From the NCBI RefSeq assembly GCF_003063625.1, contig NZ_CP026604.1, positions 2,170,001-2,234,000 of the forward strand: a stretch of DNA of 64,000 bases, in the 5' to 3' direction. Source of the stretch: Saccharobesus litoralis (GTDB lineage Bacteria > Pseudomonadota > Gammaproteobacteria > Enterobacterales > Alteromonadaceae). Positions within the stretch are counted from its first letter, which is position 1, and every line of letters starts with the position of its first letter. Positions 36,520 through 45,952 of the stretch are shown here, piece after piece. Under the pieces are notes generated by a model that worked only from the letters and a program-made list of their open reading frames with translations, made no database searches and was not told the origin of the DNA. Both the position numbers and the translations under genes were made by a program.

Positions 36520-37967
36520 TGGCAAAGTTAATTAGTCTAATGTTGGTTGTATGTGTCGGTTTGATATTGGTGGCTTGCACATCTACCGAGAAAAAGGCGA
36601 CAAACAAGATCGTAGCAAACCGCCCTAATGTTGTAGTTATATTTATTGATGATTTGGGTTATGGCGATATTAGCGCATTTGGCAATACCCAAGTTGCGAC
36701 TGCTAATATTGACCGACTGGCTAAAGAAGGGAAAAAATTCACGCAATTTTATGCCAACTCTCCGATATGTTCGCCGTCTAGGGCGGCGTTAAAAACGGGA
36801 GTGTATCCGCATCGTGAACGGATTAATTCATTCTTAGAAAGTCGCCGCTATAATCAGCAGCGATATATGGCAGACTATATGTCAACTGAGCGTTTGACTT
36901 ATGCACGTCTTTTTCAGCAAGCAGGGTATGCCACGGCACATTTTGGTAAATGGCACATAGGTGGAGGGCGCGATGTTGATGACGCACCGTTGCCTACTGC
37001 CTACGGTTATGATGAAACTTTAGTATCATTCGAAGGATTGGGTGATCGCATTTTATGGCAAAAGCATGGTAACCAAAAATTAAGTTGGAATTATCCAGCT
37101 GACAAGGGAAAAATTTTTTCTTTGCCTAAACATCAAACTACCCAAACTTATGTTGACCGAGCGATCGACTTTATTCAACGCCACAAAAATCAGCCCTTTT
37201 TGGTTAACATGTTTCCGAATGACGTGCATGATGCTCATAACCCATCCAAGGAGCAATTGGCTAAATGGCAAGGTAAAGGACGCCACTCAAAAGAAGACCG
37301 TTTTTTCGCCATACTAGATGCCATGGACCAACAAATTGGCCGTTTGCTTAATGCGATTGATGAAGCTGGAGTTGCAGATAACACCATTGTTATTTTTACG
37401 TCAGACAATGGTCCTACTGATTGGCATCATTATTATAAACAAAATATGACACCGCCGCCCGGCTCTACAGGTCCTTTTTTTGGGCGTAAGTGGAGTTTAT
37501 ATGAAGGCGGTATCCGCATGCCTTTTCTTATACGTTGGCCTTTGAAAATACAAGCCGCAACGGTCAATGACTCAACCTGGTTTAGTGCAATTGATTTATT
37601 GCCAAGCTTAGCCAGCATGGCGGGTTTACCTCTTCCCGAACAAACGAAGCTTGATGGTATCAATATGGCTGATGCCTTGTTAGGAGGCAATCAACGTCGA
37701 GATAAGCCTATCTTTTGGGAATACGGTGTTTACCGAACCATTAAACCAGGCTTACAGGCACATCGCAGTCCTCGATTAGCCATGCGTGATGGAGATTATA
37801 AATTGTTGATGGATCCTAATGGTTCTAGGCTCATGTTGTTTAACTTATTGGCTGATCCCGGTGAAACTATGAATCTAGCAAAGGAGCAACCCCAGCAGGT
37901 AGCAAGCATGAAACCGCGTTTATTAGCTTGGTGGCAAGAAATGAATAGCTACCTAAATCCGCATTGA
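36519..37967 (+). CDS. Sulfatase lipoprotein
   Basis: A 482-residue S1-family sulfatase. The lipobox is LVAC (Cys20). The maturation motif is CSPSR (C84) in NSPICSPSRAALKTG. Metal sites are IFIDDLGYGD and FTSDNGPTDWHHYYKQ. GHxHxGGGRD-like and FGKWHIGGG segments are typical. Its start overlaps the previous stop by one base. It is transcribed with the neighbouring sulfatases and followed after 44 bases by the next one. Confidence 0.94.
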   Translation: MAKLISLMLVVCVGLILVACTSTEKKATNKIVANRPNVVVIFIDDLGYGDISAFGNTQVATANIDRLAKEGKKFTQFYANSPICSPSRAALKTGVYPHRERINSFLESRRYNQQRYMADYMSTERLTYARLFQQAGYATAHFGKWHIGGGRDVDDAPLPTAYGYDETLVSFEGLGDRILWQKHGNQKLSWNYPADKGKIFSLPKHQTTQTYVDRAIDFIQRHKNQPFLVNMFPNDVHDAHNPSKEQLAKWQGKGRHSKEDRFFAILDAMDQQIGRLLNAIDEAGVADNTIVIFTSDNGPTDWHHYYKQNMTPPPGSTGPFFGRKWSLYEGGIRMPFLIRWPLKIQAATVNDSTWFSAIDLLPSLASMAGLPLPEQTKLDGINMADALLGGNQRRDKPIFWEYGVYRTIKPGLQAHRSPRLAMRDGDYKLLMDPNGSRLMLFNLLADPGETMNLAKEQPQQVASMKPRLLAWWQEMNSYLNPH

Positions 37968-38011
37968 TAACGGCGCTGTAATCAATACGATACAACATTG
38001 ACGAGTAATTA

Positions 38012-39448
38012 ATGAACACACGACTTTACATTACCATATCTGCGTTGGTCTTAATGGCAACGAATACGTTAGCTAAACAGCCCAATTTTCTAATTTTTGT
38101 TGCCGATGATCTGACTTTTCGTGATATTGGGGTCTATGGCAATCCAGATGTTAAAACACCAAACATTGATAGTTTTGCTGAACAAGGACTGAAATTTGAC
38201 TATGCTTTTTCTAGCTCAGCGATGTGTGCTCCAACCAGAATGTCTCTGTATTCGGGATTACAACCTGTACGCAGTGGCGCACACCCCAACCACGGCAAAG
38301 TGTATGCCGGTACGCGGAGTTTACCTAATTACCTGAGGCCTTTGGGGTATCGTGTGGCATTGATGGGTAAACGCCATGAAGCACCTCATGCCAGTTTTAG
38401 CTTTGACTATCTTGGTGGTAGGCATGGTGATACCAAAAAAAATCAACAAGACTTAGATTTGACTTTAGCTCAGACGTTTTTTGCCGAAACTCAGCAACCA
38501 TGGGCATTGGTTGTTGCGTCTAATCAACCGCATACTCCTTGGTTTAGAGGAGATAAATCTGCTTACCCACCTGAAACGTTAACCGTGCCGGACGGCTTAG
38601 TCGATACGCTGCAAACCCGACGAGCTTTAAGTGCATATTATGCAGAGATAACCTACATGGACCAGCAATTTGGTACTATTTTGCGCATGCTGGCGCAATC
38701 AGGTGCGGCAGATAACACTTTGGTGATGTTTTTATCTGAGCAAGGTTCCAACTTTCCTTTTGCCAAATGGACTTTGTACGACAATGGACACCGAGCTGCA
38801 GCATTGTTTCGCTGGCCTGGCAAGATAAAGCCCGCGCAACGTACCTTGGCAATAATGCAATATGTGGATGTACTACCCACCTTAATCGAAGCGGCTGGCG
38901 GGCATACTACGGGGATGCCACTGGATGGAAAAAGTTTGTTGAATGTCTTACTAAAACCTCAGCGTCGCCATCGTGATTACGCATTTGCTATTCAGACCAC
39001 GCGAGGTATTTATTCTGGCTCAGCGTCGTTTCCTATTCGCACCGTACGTGATGAAAACTATCGTTTGATCTGGAATCTTAACTATCAACAAGCTTTTTCC
39101 AATACTGTTGTAAAACGCAAAGGGCCGTTACGTACACTCCAATCTTGGTATGACAAAGGAGGGAGTGCGTTAAATCGAGCAAATGCTTATTTGTATCGCC
39201 CAGAGTTTGAGCTTTATGACTTAAATAACGATCCGTTTGAACTCAACAATTTAGCAGGAAAAAAATCATTACACTCAGAGCAGAGTCGGTTGTATCAAGC
39301 ATTGCAGAGTTGGATGCTCCAGCAAGGAGATCAAGGGATCGTTACTGAAATGATGGCACTGGACAGACAAGCGCCTAATGGGCGTTATTACCCTAAAGGG
39401 ATCCCAGAAGATGGTTTGGCCATTGATTGGGACTATCAAGGGCTTTAG
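38012..39448 (+). CDS. Sulfatase, exported
   Basis: A 478-residue S1-family sulfatase with a cleavable signal peptide (cleavage near TLA|K, residue 21) rather than a lipobox. The maturation motif is CAPTR (C72-R76) in SSAMCAPTRMSLYSG. FVADDLTFRD is the metal site. The motif LSEQGSNFPFAKWTLYDNGHRAA is shared in form with the sulfatase at 41333 (HSADHGSQWPFGKWTLYDYGTR), so these two are paralogs of one subfamily (heparan-N-sulfatase-like). The last 60 residues are rich in Gly and Asp. Confidence 0.93.
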   Translation: MNTRLYITISALVLMATNTLAKQPNFLIFVADDLTFRDIGVYGNPDVKTPNIDSFAEQGLKFDYAFSSSAMCAPTRMSLYSGLQPVRSGAHPNHGKVYAGTRSLPNYLRPLGYRVALMGKRHEAPHASFSFDYLGGRHGDTKKNQQDLDLTLAQTFFAETQQPWALVVASNQPHTPWFRGDKSAYPPETLTVPDGLVDTLQTRRALSAYYAEITYMDQQFGTILRMLAQSGAADNTLVMFLSEQGSNFPFAKWTLYDNGHRAAALFRWPGKIKPAQRTLAIMQYVDVLPTLIEAAGGHTTGMPLDGKSLLNVLLKPQRRHRDYAFAIQTTRGIYSGSASFPIRTVRDENYRLIWNLNYQQAFSNTVVKRKGPLRTLQSWYDKGGSALNRANAYLYRPEFELYDLNNDPFELNNLAGKKSLHSEQSRLYQALQSWMLQQGDQGIVTEMMALDRQAPNGRYYPKGIPEDGLAIDWDYQGL

Positions 39449-39453
39449 TGCGT

Positions 39454-40026
39454 ATGTTGAGTAAAGTGTTAGAAAAGTCTGTTTGGACAGCACTGATCTT
39501 GAGTTTAAGTTTAAGTGCTTGGGCTTATAGCCCTGAGTTTTCCGATGAAAAAATCGTGCCTGTAAAGGGAAATGCTGTAGCGAAATTTTTTTCGTTGCAA
39601 AAGCAGGATCGTCAACTGGCATTCAATGAAGATATGGCAGCGTATCAAGGTAAGAAAAAAGACATCTGGCCAAGCGATCGTAAAATGGGTCATGAAGGTA
39701 CTGATAGCCTTTATTATACCAGAGCTAACTACATACTAGGCCCATACTCAGAGCATAAGTGGGTAGGGCGTTTTTTAGGCCTTGGTGCACCTTTTTAGGA
39801 ACATCAGGACCGTTGATGGATGACCGCTTTTATCAATGGTAAATGTGTGCCTTACGATAAATTGATTAAACAAAAAGACCAAGGCGATATCGCTTATACC
39901 GGTACTAAAAATGGAGCCATGCTGGTACCTATTACTATTAGCAAAGATGAATTAGGTGAAGTGCGATTTACAGTTAAAGATCGACGTTTTGCTAGCCTTG
40001 AACCAGAAGAAGTACAGCAATTTTAA
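39454..40026 (+). pseudogene. Broken gene for a small exported protein
   Basis: ATG at 39454 opens a frame with a signal peptide (SAWA|YSPEF) and about 115 residues ending LGLGAPF at a TAG (39796-39798). A second in-frame TGA follows, and the same frame then continues from 39820 to 40026 with good coding character (GKCVPYDKLIKQKDQGDIAY...). If one T were added in the T-run at about 39791-39796, the frame would go on with LGTSGPLMDDRFYQW, which looks like natural protein, so two shifts close together are likely. It is either a pseudogene, a sequencing error or a very short secreted protein. I recognise no family. It sits between a sulfatase and a GH5-like gene, both rightward, and overlaps neither. 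Confidence 0.55.
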
Positions 40027-40070
40027 ACCAGGTAAGTTTAATGATAGCTGTGTGCATATGTGAGGAAACC

Positions 40071-41222
40071 ATGAAACAAATACACCAATGGATCATTGTC
40101 ATCAGCCTTTTATTGCTGAGTGCATGCTCTACAACTTATGTTGATACCTCTACTCAACCCGCAAAACGTTGGACTGAGCAAAAAGCCAATCAATGGTATA
40201 GCAATATTAAATGGCCAGTAGGCGCTAATTTTGTGCCATCGACCGCGGTTAACCAACTCGAAATGTGGCAGGAAGATACATTTGATCCAATGACTATTGA
40301 TAAGGAATTGGCGTGGGCGGCGAGTATTGGCATGAACACCATGCGGGTATTCTTACATAACTTAGCGTGGCAGCAAGATCCTAGTGGCTTTTTAGATCGA
40401 GTTGATCAGTATCTTGCTATTGCTGAAAAACATAACATAGCGACTATGTTTGTATTTTTCGATAGTGTATGGGATCCAGAACCAAGCGTTGGGGTACAGC
40501 GCCCTGCGCGGCCTCATGTTCATAACTCGGGTTGGCTGCAGTCGCCGGGCAAATCTATTCTCTTAAATGAAAACAAGCAGATGGCATTAGCACCTTATGT
40601 TAAGTCGGTACTGACGCGTTATAAAAATGACAAGCGAGTTTTACTCTGGGATCTTTATAACGAGCCTGACAATGACAATCGCAACACTTATGGCGGTGCG
40701 AGTTTAACGCCAGATATTGCTGATAATAAGTCGCGATATGCGCTGAGTTTAATGAAAAAGGCCATGGCTTGGGCAAGAGAGGTGGATCCATCACAGCCAA
40801 TAACAATAGGCGTGTGGGGTAATCCCAATTGGATTAACAACCCAACGGCACTAGAGCGATATTCACTGCAAGAGTCAGATGTAATTTCATTTCATAGTTA
40901 TGGCAAAAAGCCGTTTACTGAACGTATTATTCGGCACTTGCAAAGCTACAACCGTCCGCTGTTTTGTACCGAGTATATGGCGCGTCCTACAGGGTCAACG
41001 TTCGAAGCAATATTACCATTATTTAAACAACACAAAATTGCTGCTTACAATTGGGGATTAGTCGCAGGCAAAACCCAAACCCAATATCCGTGGAATTCAT
41101 GGCAACGCCAATATAAAACTGAGCCCAAGGTTTGGTTTCATGATATTTTTCGAGCCAATGGAACCCCCTATCGTCAACAAGAAGTTGACCTTATTAAAGC
41201 GTTGACCCAGCAGATACCTTAG
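40071..41222 (+). CDS. GH5/clan-A-like lipoprotein glycoside hydrolase
   Basis: A 383-residue TIM-barrel hydrolase. The frame opens at 40041, but ATG at 40071 has a good ribosome binding site (GAGGAA) and gives a lipoprotein signal with lipobox LSAC (Cys19). The clan-A acid/base is E198 in LWDLYNEPDND and the nucleophile E301 in PLFCTEYMARP; GMNTMRVFLHN and VISFHSYG fit the barrel strands. It is of the cellulase-like (GH5/GH2 catalytic core) superfamily; subfamily and substrate cannot be told. It is probably co-transcribed with the preceding sulfatases and precedes a terminator-like hairpin. Confidence 0.87.
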   Translation: MKQIHQWIIVISLLLLSACSTTYVDTSTQPAKRWTEQKANQWYSNIKWPVGANFVPSTAVNQLEMWQEDTFDPMTIDKELAWAASIGMNTMRVFLHNLAWQQDPSGFLDRVDQYLAIAEKHNIATMFVFFDSVWDPEPSVGVQRPARPHVHNSGWLQSPGKSILLNENKQMALAPYVKSVLTRYKNDKRVLLWDLYNEPDNDNRNTYGGASLTPDIADNKSRYALSLMKKAMAWAREVDPSQPITIGVWGNPNWINNPTALERYSLQESDVISFHSYGKKPFTERIIRHLQSYNRPLFCTEYMARPTGSTFEAILPLFKQHKIAAYNWGLVAGKTQTQYPWNSWQRQYKTEPKVWFHDIFRANGTPYRQQEVDLIKALTQQIP

Positions 41223-41276
41223 ACCCTGTAAACGAAATATTCTCAAACGATAAATTTAAAAAATTACTCACTAAAA

Positions 41277-41320
41277 CGCTGAAGCAAAGTTTGAGTTTGG
41301 CAGAGCTTCAGCGCATTTTT
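41277..41320 (+). terminator. Terminator or attenuator upstream of sulfatase
   Basis: A 9-bp stem, CGCTGAAGC (41277-41285) with GCTTCAGCG (41305-41313), then CATTTTT. It ends 13 bases before the next start codon and overlaps its leader, so it may reduce readthrough into that sulfatase or end the GH5 transcript. Confidence 0.55.
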
Positions 41321-41332
41321 GGACAATAAGAT

Positions 41333-42790
41333 ATGTCATTAAAACCAAATTTCGGAGCGAAAGTGTTACGCAAATTAATAGACTTGGTATGTGTCTTAAT
41401 ACTGACGTTAATTTCAGTTTCGAGCCATGCTAAACAACCACCCAATATTATGATTTATCTAGCTGATGATTTATCTCAACGTGATATAAGTGTTTACGGC
41501 AATGAGTTTATTGCTACGCCTGAATTAGAAAAAATAGCCGCGAGTGGTTTGGTGTTTAACCATGCTTATGTTGCTTCGCCTGCGTGTGCGCCTAGTCGTG
41601 CGGCAATGTTAACTGGGTTAATGCCTGCTAAAAATGGCGCAGAAGAAAACCATCAATATCCACGCAAGGGAATAAAGAGCCTTATTCTGAACTTGAAAGC
41701 ACTGGGGTATGAGGTTGCTGCTTTTGGTAAAGTTGCCCATGGCAGTAAAGCAAGAGGTGAAAGCTTTGGCTTTGACTATTATAAGCCGCATTCCAACCTA
41801 TATAACTACGATAATATCGGAAAATTAGAACGTATGGTTGGACAGTTTTTAAAAAATCGTCGCTCAAACCGCCCCTTGTGTCTATTTGTGGGAACCACTA
41901 ATCCTCATGTTCCATGGAATGATCCTATAGTCGATTATGACCCTAATCACGTTGAACTTCCGCCTAAGTTTTTAGACACGCCGCAAACGCGGCGTCATCG
42001 AGCTAAGTATTATCAACAAATTAAAACCTTAGATCAGTTAGCCGGACGTTTATTTAAAATGAAAACTCAGCACCTTGGCGACAATACCTTGTTTATTCAC
42101 AGTGCTGATCATGGTTCGCAATGGCCTTTTGGTAAATGGACACTGTATGATTATGGTACTCGCGTACCTTTTATCGCCCACTGGCCGGGTAAAATCAAGC
42201 CAGGGTATACAAACGCCATGGTTAGTTGGGTTGATTTGCTGCCAACCGTTATTGAGATAGCAGGTGGCTCAGCGCCAGACAATATTGATGGTCGTTCATT
42301 TAAACCTGTGTTGCTGGGTGATTCAAACCAACATAGAACAGAAATTTATACAACTACAACGGCGGATGGTGACAAGAATATCTATCCAAGTAGAGCGCTC
42401 CGAACTGCTAAATGGAAGTTAATTCATAATATTCACCCAGAGTACGCTTTTACTAATCATAGCGATTTATTACGCCGAGACGGTGCGGGCATGTATTGGC
42501 ATGAATGGTGGGAGCTAGGCCAAGTTAATCCTAAAGCGATGGAAAAAATAATGGATTATTACAGCAACCCAGAGTTTGAGCTTTATAACATAGAGGATGA
42601 CCCTTGGGAGATGAATAACTTGATTGATAAACCAGAAGTACAGTTCATTGTTAAATCATTTAAATTAAAATTACATAGTTGGATGCAAGAGCAAGGCGAT
42701 AAGGTTAATAATAAACAAACACCCCGTTTATTAAATAAAACAGAAAGTTGGCAAACGGTATTGCAAGCGAAAAAAAGCTTAGTTAATTAG
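41333..42790 (+). CDS. Sulfatase, exported
   Basis: A 485-residue S1-family sulfatase. A hydrophobic segment (about 16-33, ending SSHA) is a signal peptide. The maturation motif is CAPSR (C85-R89) in ASPACAPSRAAMLTG. Metal sites are IYLADDLSQRD and HSADHGSQWPFGKWTLYD. It is related to the sulfatase at 38012-39448. It is the last of the rightward set and converges with the TonB receptor at 43057-45762. Confidence 0.93.
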   Translation: MSLKPNFGAKVLRKLIDLVCVLILTLISVSSHAKQPPNIMIYLADDLSQRDISVYGNEFIATPELEKIAASGLVFNHAYVASPACAPSRAAMLTGLMPAKNGAEENHQYPRKGIKSLILNLKALGYEVAAFGKVAHGSKARGESFGFDYYKPHSNLYNYDNIGKLERMVGQFLKNRRSNRPLCLFVGTTNPHVPWNDPIVDYDPNHVELPPKFLDTPQTRRHRAKYYQQIKTLDQLAGRLFKMKTQHLGDNTLFIHSADHGSQWPFGKWTLYDYGTRVPFIAHWPGKIKPGYTNAMVSWVDLLPTVIEIAGGSAPDNIDGRSFKPVLLGDSNQHRTEIYTTTTADGDKNIYPSRALRTAKWKLIHNIHPEYAFTNHSDLLRRDGAGMYWHEWWELGQVNPKAMEKIMDYYSNPEFELYNIEDDPWEMNNLIDKPEVQFIVKSFKLKLHSWMQEQGDKVNNKQTPRLLNKTESWQTVLQAKKSLVN

Positions 42791-42810
42791 CTCTAGTGAT
42801 TTGACGATAA

Positions 42811-42984
42811 GTTTTTGGGGCTAGGTTAGCATCAGAGCAACACATAAGTGTTAATAAGGTAATAGATGAGCTTGTTACTATTACCATTACTGAAAGATAC
42901 GCCTACACGCGCTCTCAAGTTAGAGCAAATAAAGGCAGTGCGGGTACTGCATTGAATATTTTAAAGTTAAAAGCTTCAGAATAA
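42811..42984 (+). other. Open stretch with protein-like composition, no start codon
   Basis: After a TAA at 42808-42810, 57 codons stay open to a TAA at 42982-42984. The translation (ending ITITERYAYTRSQVRANK and LKLKASE) looks like part of a protein but contains no Met start and no ribosome binding site. It may be a gene remnant or chance. I recognise no family. Confidence 0.25.
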
Positions 42985-43017
42985 GCAAATGCTAAAAAGT
43001 ACAAACACCATCCAAAC

Positions 43018-43043
43018 AGTAGGCTCCACAAATAGAGCCTACT
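43018..43043. terminator. Hairpin between convergent genes
   Basis: A 9-bp stem, AGTAGGCTC (43018-43026) with GAGCCTACT (43035-43043), between the sulfatase and the leftward TonB receptor stop. No strong T-run on either side. Confidence 0.45.
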
Positions 43044-43056
43044 AAATCGTTACTCG

Positions 43057-45762
43057 TTAGAAGCGGGCGCGAATACCTGCGCCAATTCGACGACCGGCAT
43101 ATTCAACTTGGAATACGCGTCCGAATGATTGCTCGCGGATAGTACCTTCATCGGTTAAGTTAATGCCTTCGAAGAACATGCTAACTTTTTCACTTAAGTC
43201 ATAACTAGCATTGAGATCCCATTGGCCATAAGCTCGTCCATATTGGGCATCATTACCGCCGCCATTAGCGCGATAAATAAAGCGGTCACGCCAGTTATAA
43301 GCTAAACGAATTCCAAAGCCCTCTTTTTCGTAAAAGCCAATGATGTTGTAGGAATATTTGGCGAATCCTTCAACACCATCCTCTGTGGGTAGGGCAAAAG
43401 TAGCGAGGCGACTTTGATCGGTTTCAGTTGTATTGTCCCCCGAAGAAGAATCGGCATAGGTATAGTTAGCTTGGATACCATAGCCGTCTAACATGCCTGC
43501 AAAATTGTAAAGCCCTGCTAATTCTAAGCCTGTGATTTTGCCACCATCATTATTTTGAAAGCGATTATCTATTGCTAATAATCGTCCTAAGCCGGGCACA
43601 TCGTAGCCAGTATCTAAGTTAGTCGAGACTTGAGTTATACCGGTAGTAATGTCTTTTGAAAATAAGCCGACACTTGCGCCATTGCCGTTTTCGCCATAGT
43701 ACTCTAAGCTCAAATCCACTTGGTTGGCTTGGAATGGCTCTAGGTGTGGGTTAGAACCTGAAATACTAAAGTTCTCGAAGTTACCATTGACACTAGACTG
43801 CACGGATGAAGCAAACATGCCGGGCGCTGTCATAACCTTTGATGCGGCAAAACGAGCCACTAAGTCATCAGTTACATCGTATCTAATATTTAGGCTAGGT
43901 AATACAGTACTAAAATCTTTAGATACAGAAAGAGATTCTTTTTCGCCAATGAAATTAAGGTTTGCCCCTCCTGGATTTTCGATTGTGGAGCTATTGAAAA
44001 CCAAATCTTGCGCTGTACCTGATGTTGTACGCTCAAGAGATACATAGCGTAAACCGATATTAGCAGACCAAGCCTGCGTGCCTAAATCGCCAGAAAAGTT
44101 AGCGCGTGCATAAAGTGAAGTTGAATCTTCTTTGGTTTCAAAAGATTCACGGTCACTTTGCGCTAAGTTGGCAATTTCAGGATCAATATTGGTCGCTAAT
44201 GCTAGAAACTCATTGGGATCAAATGTAACCCAAGCTCGTGGAAAGTTTCCTGGTTCTTGTTCCATATAGTTATCAAATGGGAAGGGTTTGAATAGACTGT
44301 TTGGTAAATCAACTTTACTGGTATTACGACTACAACCTAAGCGACACCAAGTCGGTTGATTAGACAGCGCTAATTGTGATTTTTCACGCTCTGACTGGTA
44401 AACACCAGCTTGTACAGATTCAAACATACCCATGTCAACTGCATAGTCGACATCAAATCTCAATTCAAAAACCGAATCATCACGTTGTTGTTCTCGTAAA
44501 CCAACAAAGTGAGCTTGGAATAAAGAAGGATCTTCTAGGTTAGTTCCTGGCGTTTGAATATCTGGGATAGTATTACCTGTGGTTGAGTCCAAGGTGTATT
44601 CGAAGAAGGCGCCAGGTGTTAGTTGATCCTTACGATTTACATTTTCTGCTTCTGAATAGGCAATATCTAATTCAACTGATAGTTGATCACTTAACGTACC
44701 TTGCCAGTTCAAGCCAAACATGGTGGTTTCGGTATCGTCTTGGAAAGGGCGTACTTCAACATCATTAGGGTTATTTGGCGCATTAAACTTAACAAATGTG
44801 CCATTGTCATCCAATACAGGGTTTAAGCGGACCGTGCCGCCTTCGGGCGAAAATTGCACGCCATAGCGAGTTTGGAAATTTCCAAAATCAATTAACATGG
44901 TATCGAAAGTGATGGTGTGGTCGGCCGTGGGTCGCCATTGAAACGTACCGGCTAAACTCAGACGTTCACGATTTTCGACTTCGGCAGTAAAATTGGGTTT
45001 GCCTGGGTGACGGCCGAACAAATCTTTGCCATCTACACCATCTGAATCCACTTTTCTGTATGCATAAGCACCAGCTTGAATATCTAGACGATCAATTCGT
45101 GTTTCTCTGTCGTCATAAGCCGCAGCAAATAATAAACCCATGGTGTCATCGTTGAACGTAGTGCTGAATAAACCCGAAAGGCGAGGGCTCCATTGTTCAG
45201 AAATACTTTGTTGAGTCATTTTCGCCGAGCCAACAAGAGTTGTACCTGGGTTGCTTAATGGGCGTGCGCCTTCCATATTGATGGTAGAACCTATGCCACC
45301 TTCAACTAAGTCTGCTGTTGGTGATTTATGAATTTGTACACCGGAGATTAATTCTGGCGCTAAAACCTGAAAGTCAAAGTCACGGCCCGTGTTGGTAGTT
45401 GCGATAAGACGGTTGTTATAGCGAACCGCATTAAAAGCCGGACCAAAACCACGTACGGTTACACCCGTACCTTCACCATTTGAGCGATCAATCGTTACGC
45501 CTGAAATACGCTGTAATGATTCGGCAACGTTTTGATCAGGGAATTTACCTATATCTTCCGCGGTAATGGCATCTACCACACTATCGGCACTGCGTTTAAC
45601 ATCCATCGCCTTGATTAAACTGGCGCGAATACCGCGAACTTCAATTATTTCTGTTTCTTCCAATTCGTTCGCGAAAGAAAAAGAAGATAGGCTAACTGCT
45701 ACTAGTGTGCTTGAAGTCAAGATTGCTTGGCATATCTTGTTTTTTACAAACTTTGTTGTCAT
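43057..45762 (-). CDS. TonB-dependent receptor
   Basis: A 901-residue outer-membrane receptor with a signal peptide (cleavage near SFA|NELEE, residue 31). The TonB box follows in ELEETEIIEVRGIR. The plug has VDAITAEDIGKFPDQNVAESLQRISGVTIDRSNGEGTGVTVRGFGPAFN, the hallmark of the Caulobacter-type carbohydrate receptors, and the protein ends GIRARF with terminal Phe, as expected for a barrel. Such receptors take up oligosaccharides. A FecI-like sigma factor gene lies just upstream in the same direction (190-base gap) and may control it. A 9/11 operator match (45774-45784) lies just 12 bases before the start codon. Confidence 0.94.
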   Translation of the reverse strand: MTTKFVKNKICQAILTSSTLVAVSLSSFSFANELEETEIIEVRGIRASLIKAMDVKRSADSVVDAITAEDIGKFPDQNVAESLQRISGVTIDRSNGEGTGVTVRGFGPAFNAVRYNNRLIATTNTGRDFDFQVLAPELISGVQIHKSPTADLVEGGIGSTINMEGARPLSNPGTTLVGSAKMTQQSISEQWSPRLSGLFSTTFNDDTMGLLFAAAYDDRETRIDRLDIQAGAYAYRKVDSDGVDGKDLFGRHPGKPNFTAEVENRERLSLAGTFQWRPTADHTITFDTMLIDFGNFQTRYGVQFSPEGGTVRLNPVLDDNGTFVKFNAPNNPNDVEVRPFQDDTETTMFGLNWQGTLSDQLSVELDIAYSEAENVNRKDQLTPGAFFEYTLDSTTGNTIPDIQTPGTNLEDPSLFQAHFVGLREQQRDDSVFELRFDVDYAVDMGMFESVQAGVYQSEREKSQLALSNQPTWCRLGCSRNTSKVDLPNSLFKPFPFDNYMEQEPGNFPRAWVTFDPNEFLALATNIDPEIANLAQSDRESFETKEDSTSLYARANFSGDLGTQAWSANIGLRYVSLERTTSGTAQDLVFNSSTIENPGGANLNFIGEKESLSVSKDFSTVLPSLNIRYDVTDDLVARFAASKVMTAPGMFASSVQSSVNGNFENFSISGSNPHLEPFQANQVDLSLEYYGENGNGASVGLFSKDITTGITQVSTNLDTGYDVPGLGRLLAIDNRFQNNDGGKITGLELAGLYNFAGMLDGYGIQANYTYADSSSGDNTTETDQSRLATFALPTEDGVEGFAKYSYNIIGFYEKEGFGIRLAYNWRDRFIYRANGGGNDAQYGRAYGQWDLNASYDLSEKVSMFFEGINLTDEGTIREQSFGRVFQVEYAGRRIGAGIRARF

Positions 45763-45773
45763 GAATTTTTCCA

Positions 45774-45784
45774 GTGTATTATTA
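45774..45784. promoter_or_regulatory. Weak operator candidate, GTGTATTATTA
   Basis: Matches TTGTATTATAA at 9 of 11 positions, next to the ribosome binding site of the TonB receptor gene. The AT-rich context makes chance likely. Confidence 0.2.
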
Positions 45785-45952
45785 TATTAATATTAAATTT
45801 AGGCGAAATTTTGTTATCGCCTTGTTACAAAACGAATCAGACAATATTTTCCCTCATGGGAATTTGGAAAAATTTATTTTTTGTGGGATGAAAAACGATG
45901 TGTTGTTTAAATTATGTAGCAGCGCTGAGTTAGCGTATTAACTGTTAATTGA

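Noticed and set aside
40041-40070. Start of the GH5-like gene at 40041.
   Set aside because: ATG at 40071 has a good ribosome binding site and a standard lipoprotein signal.
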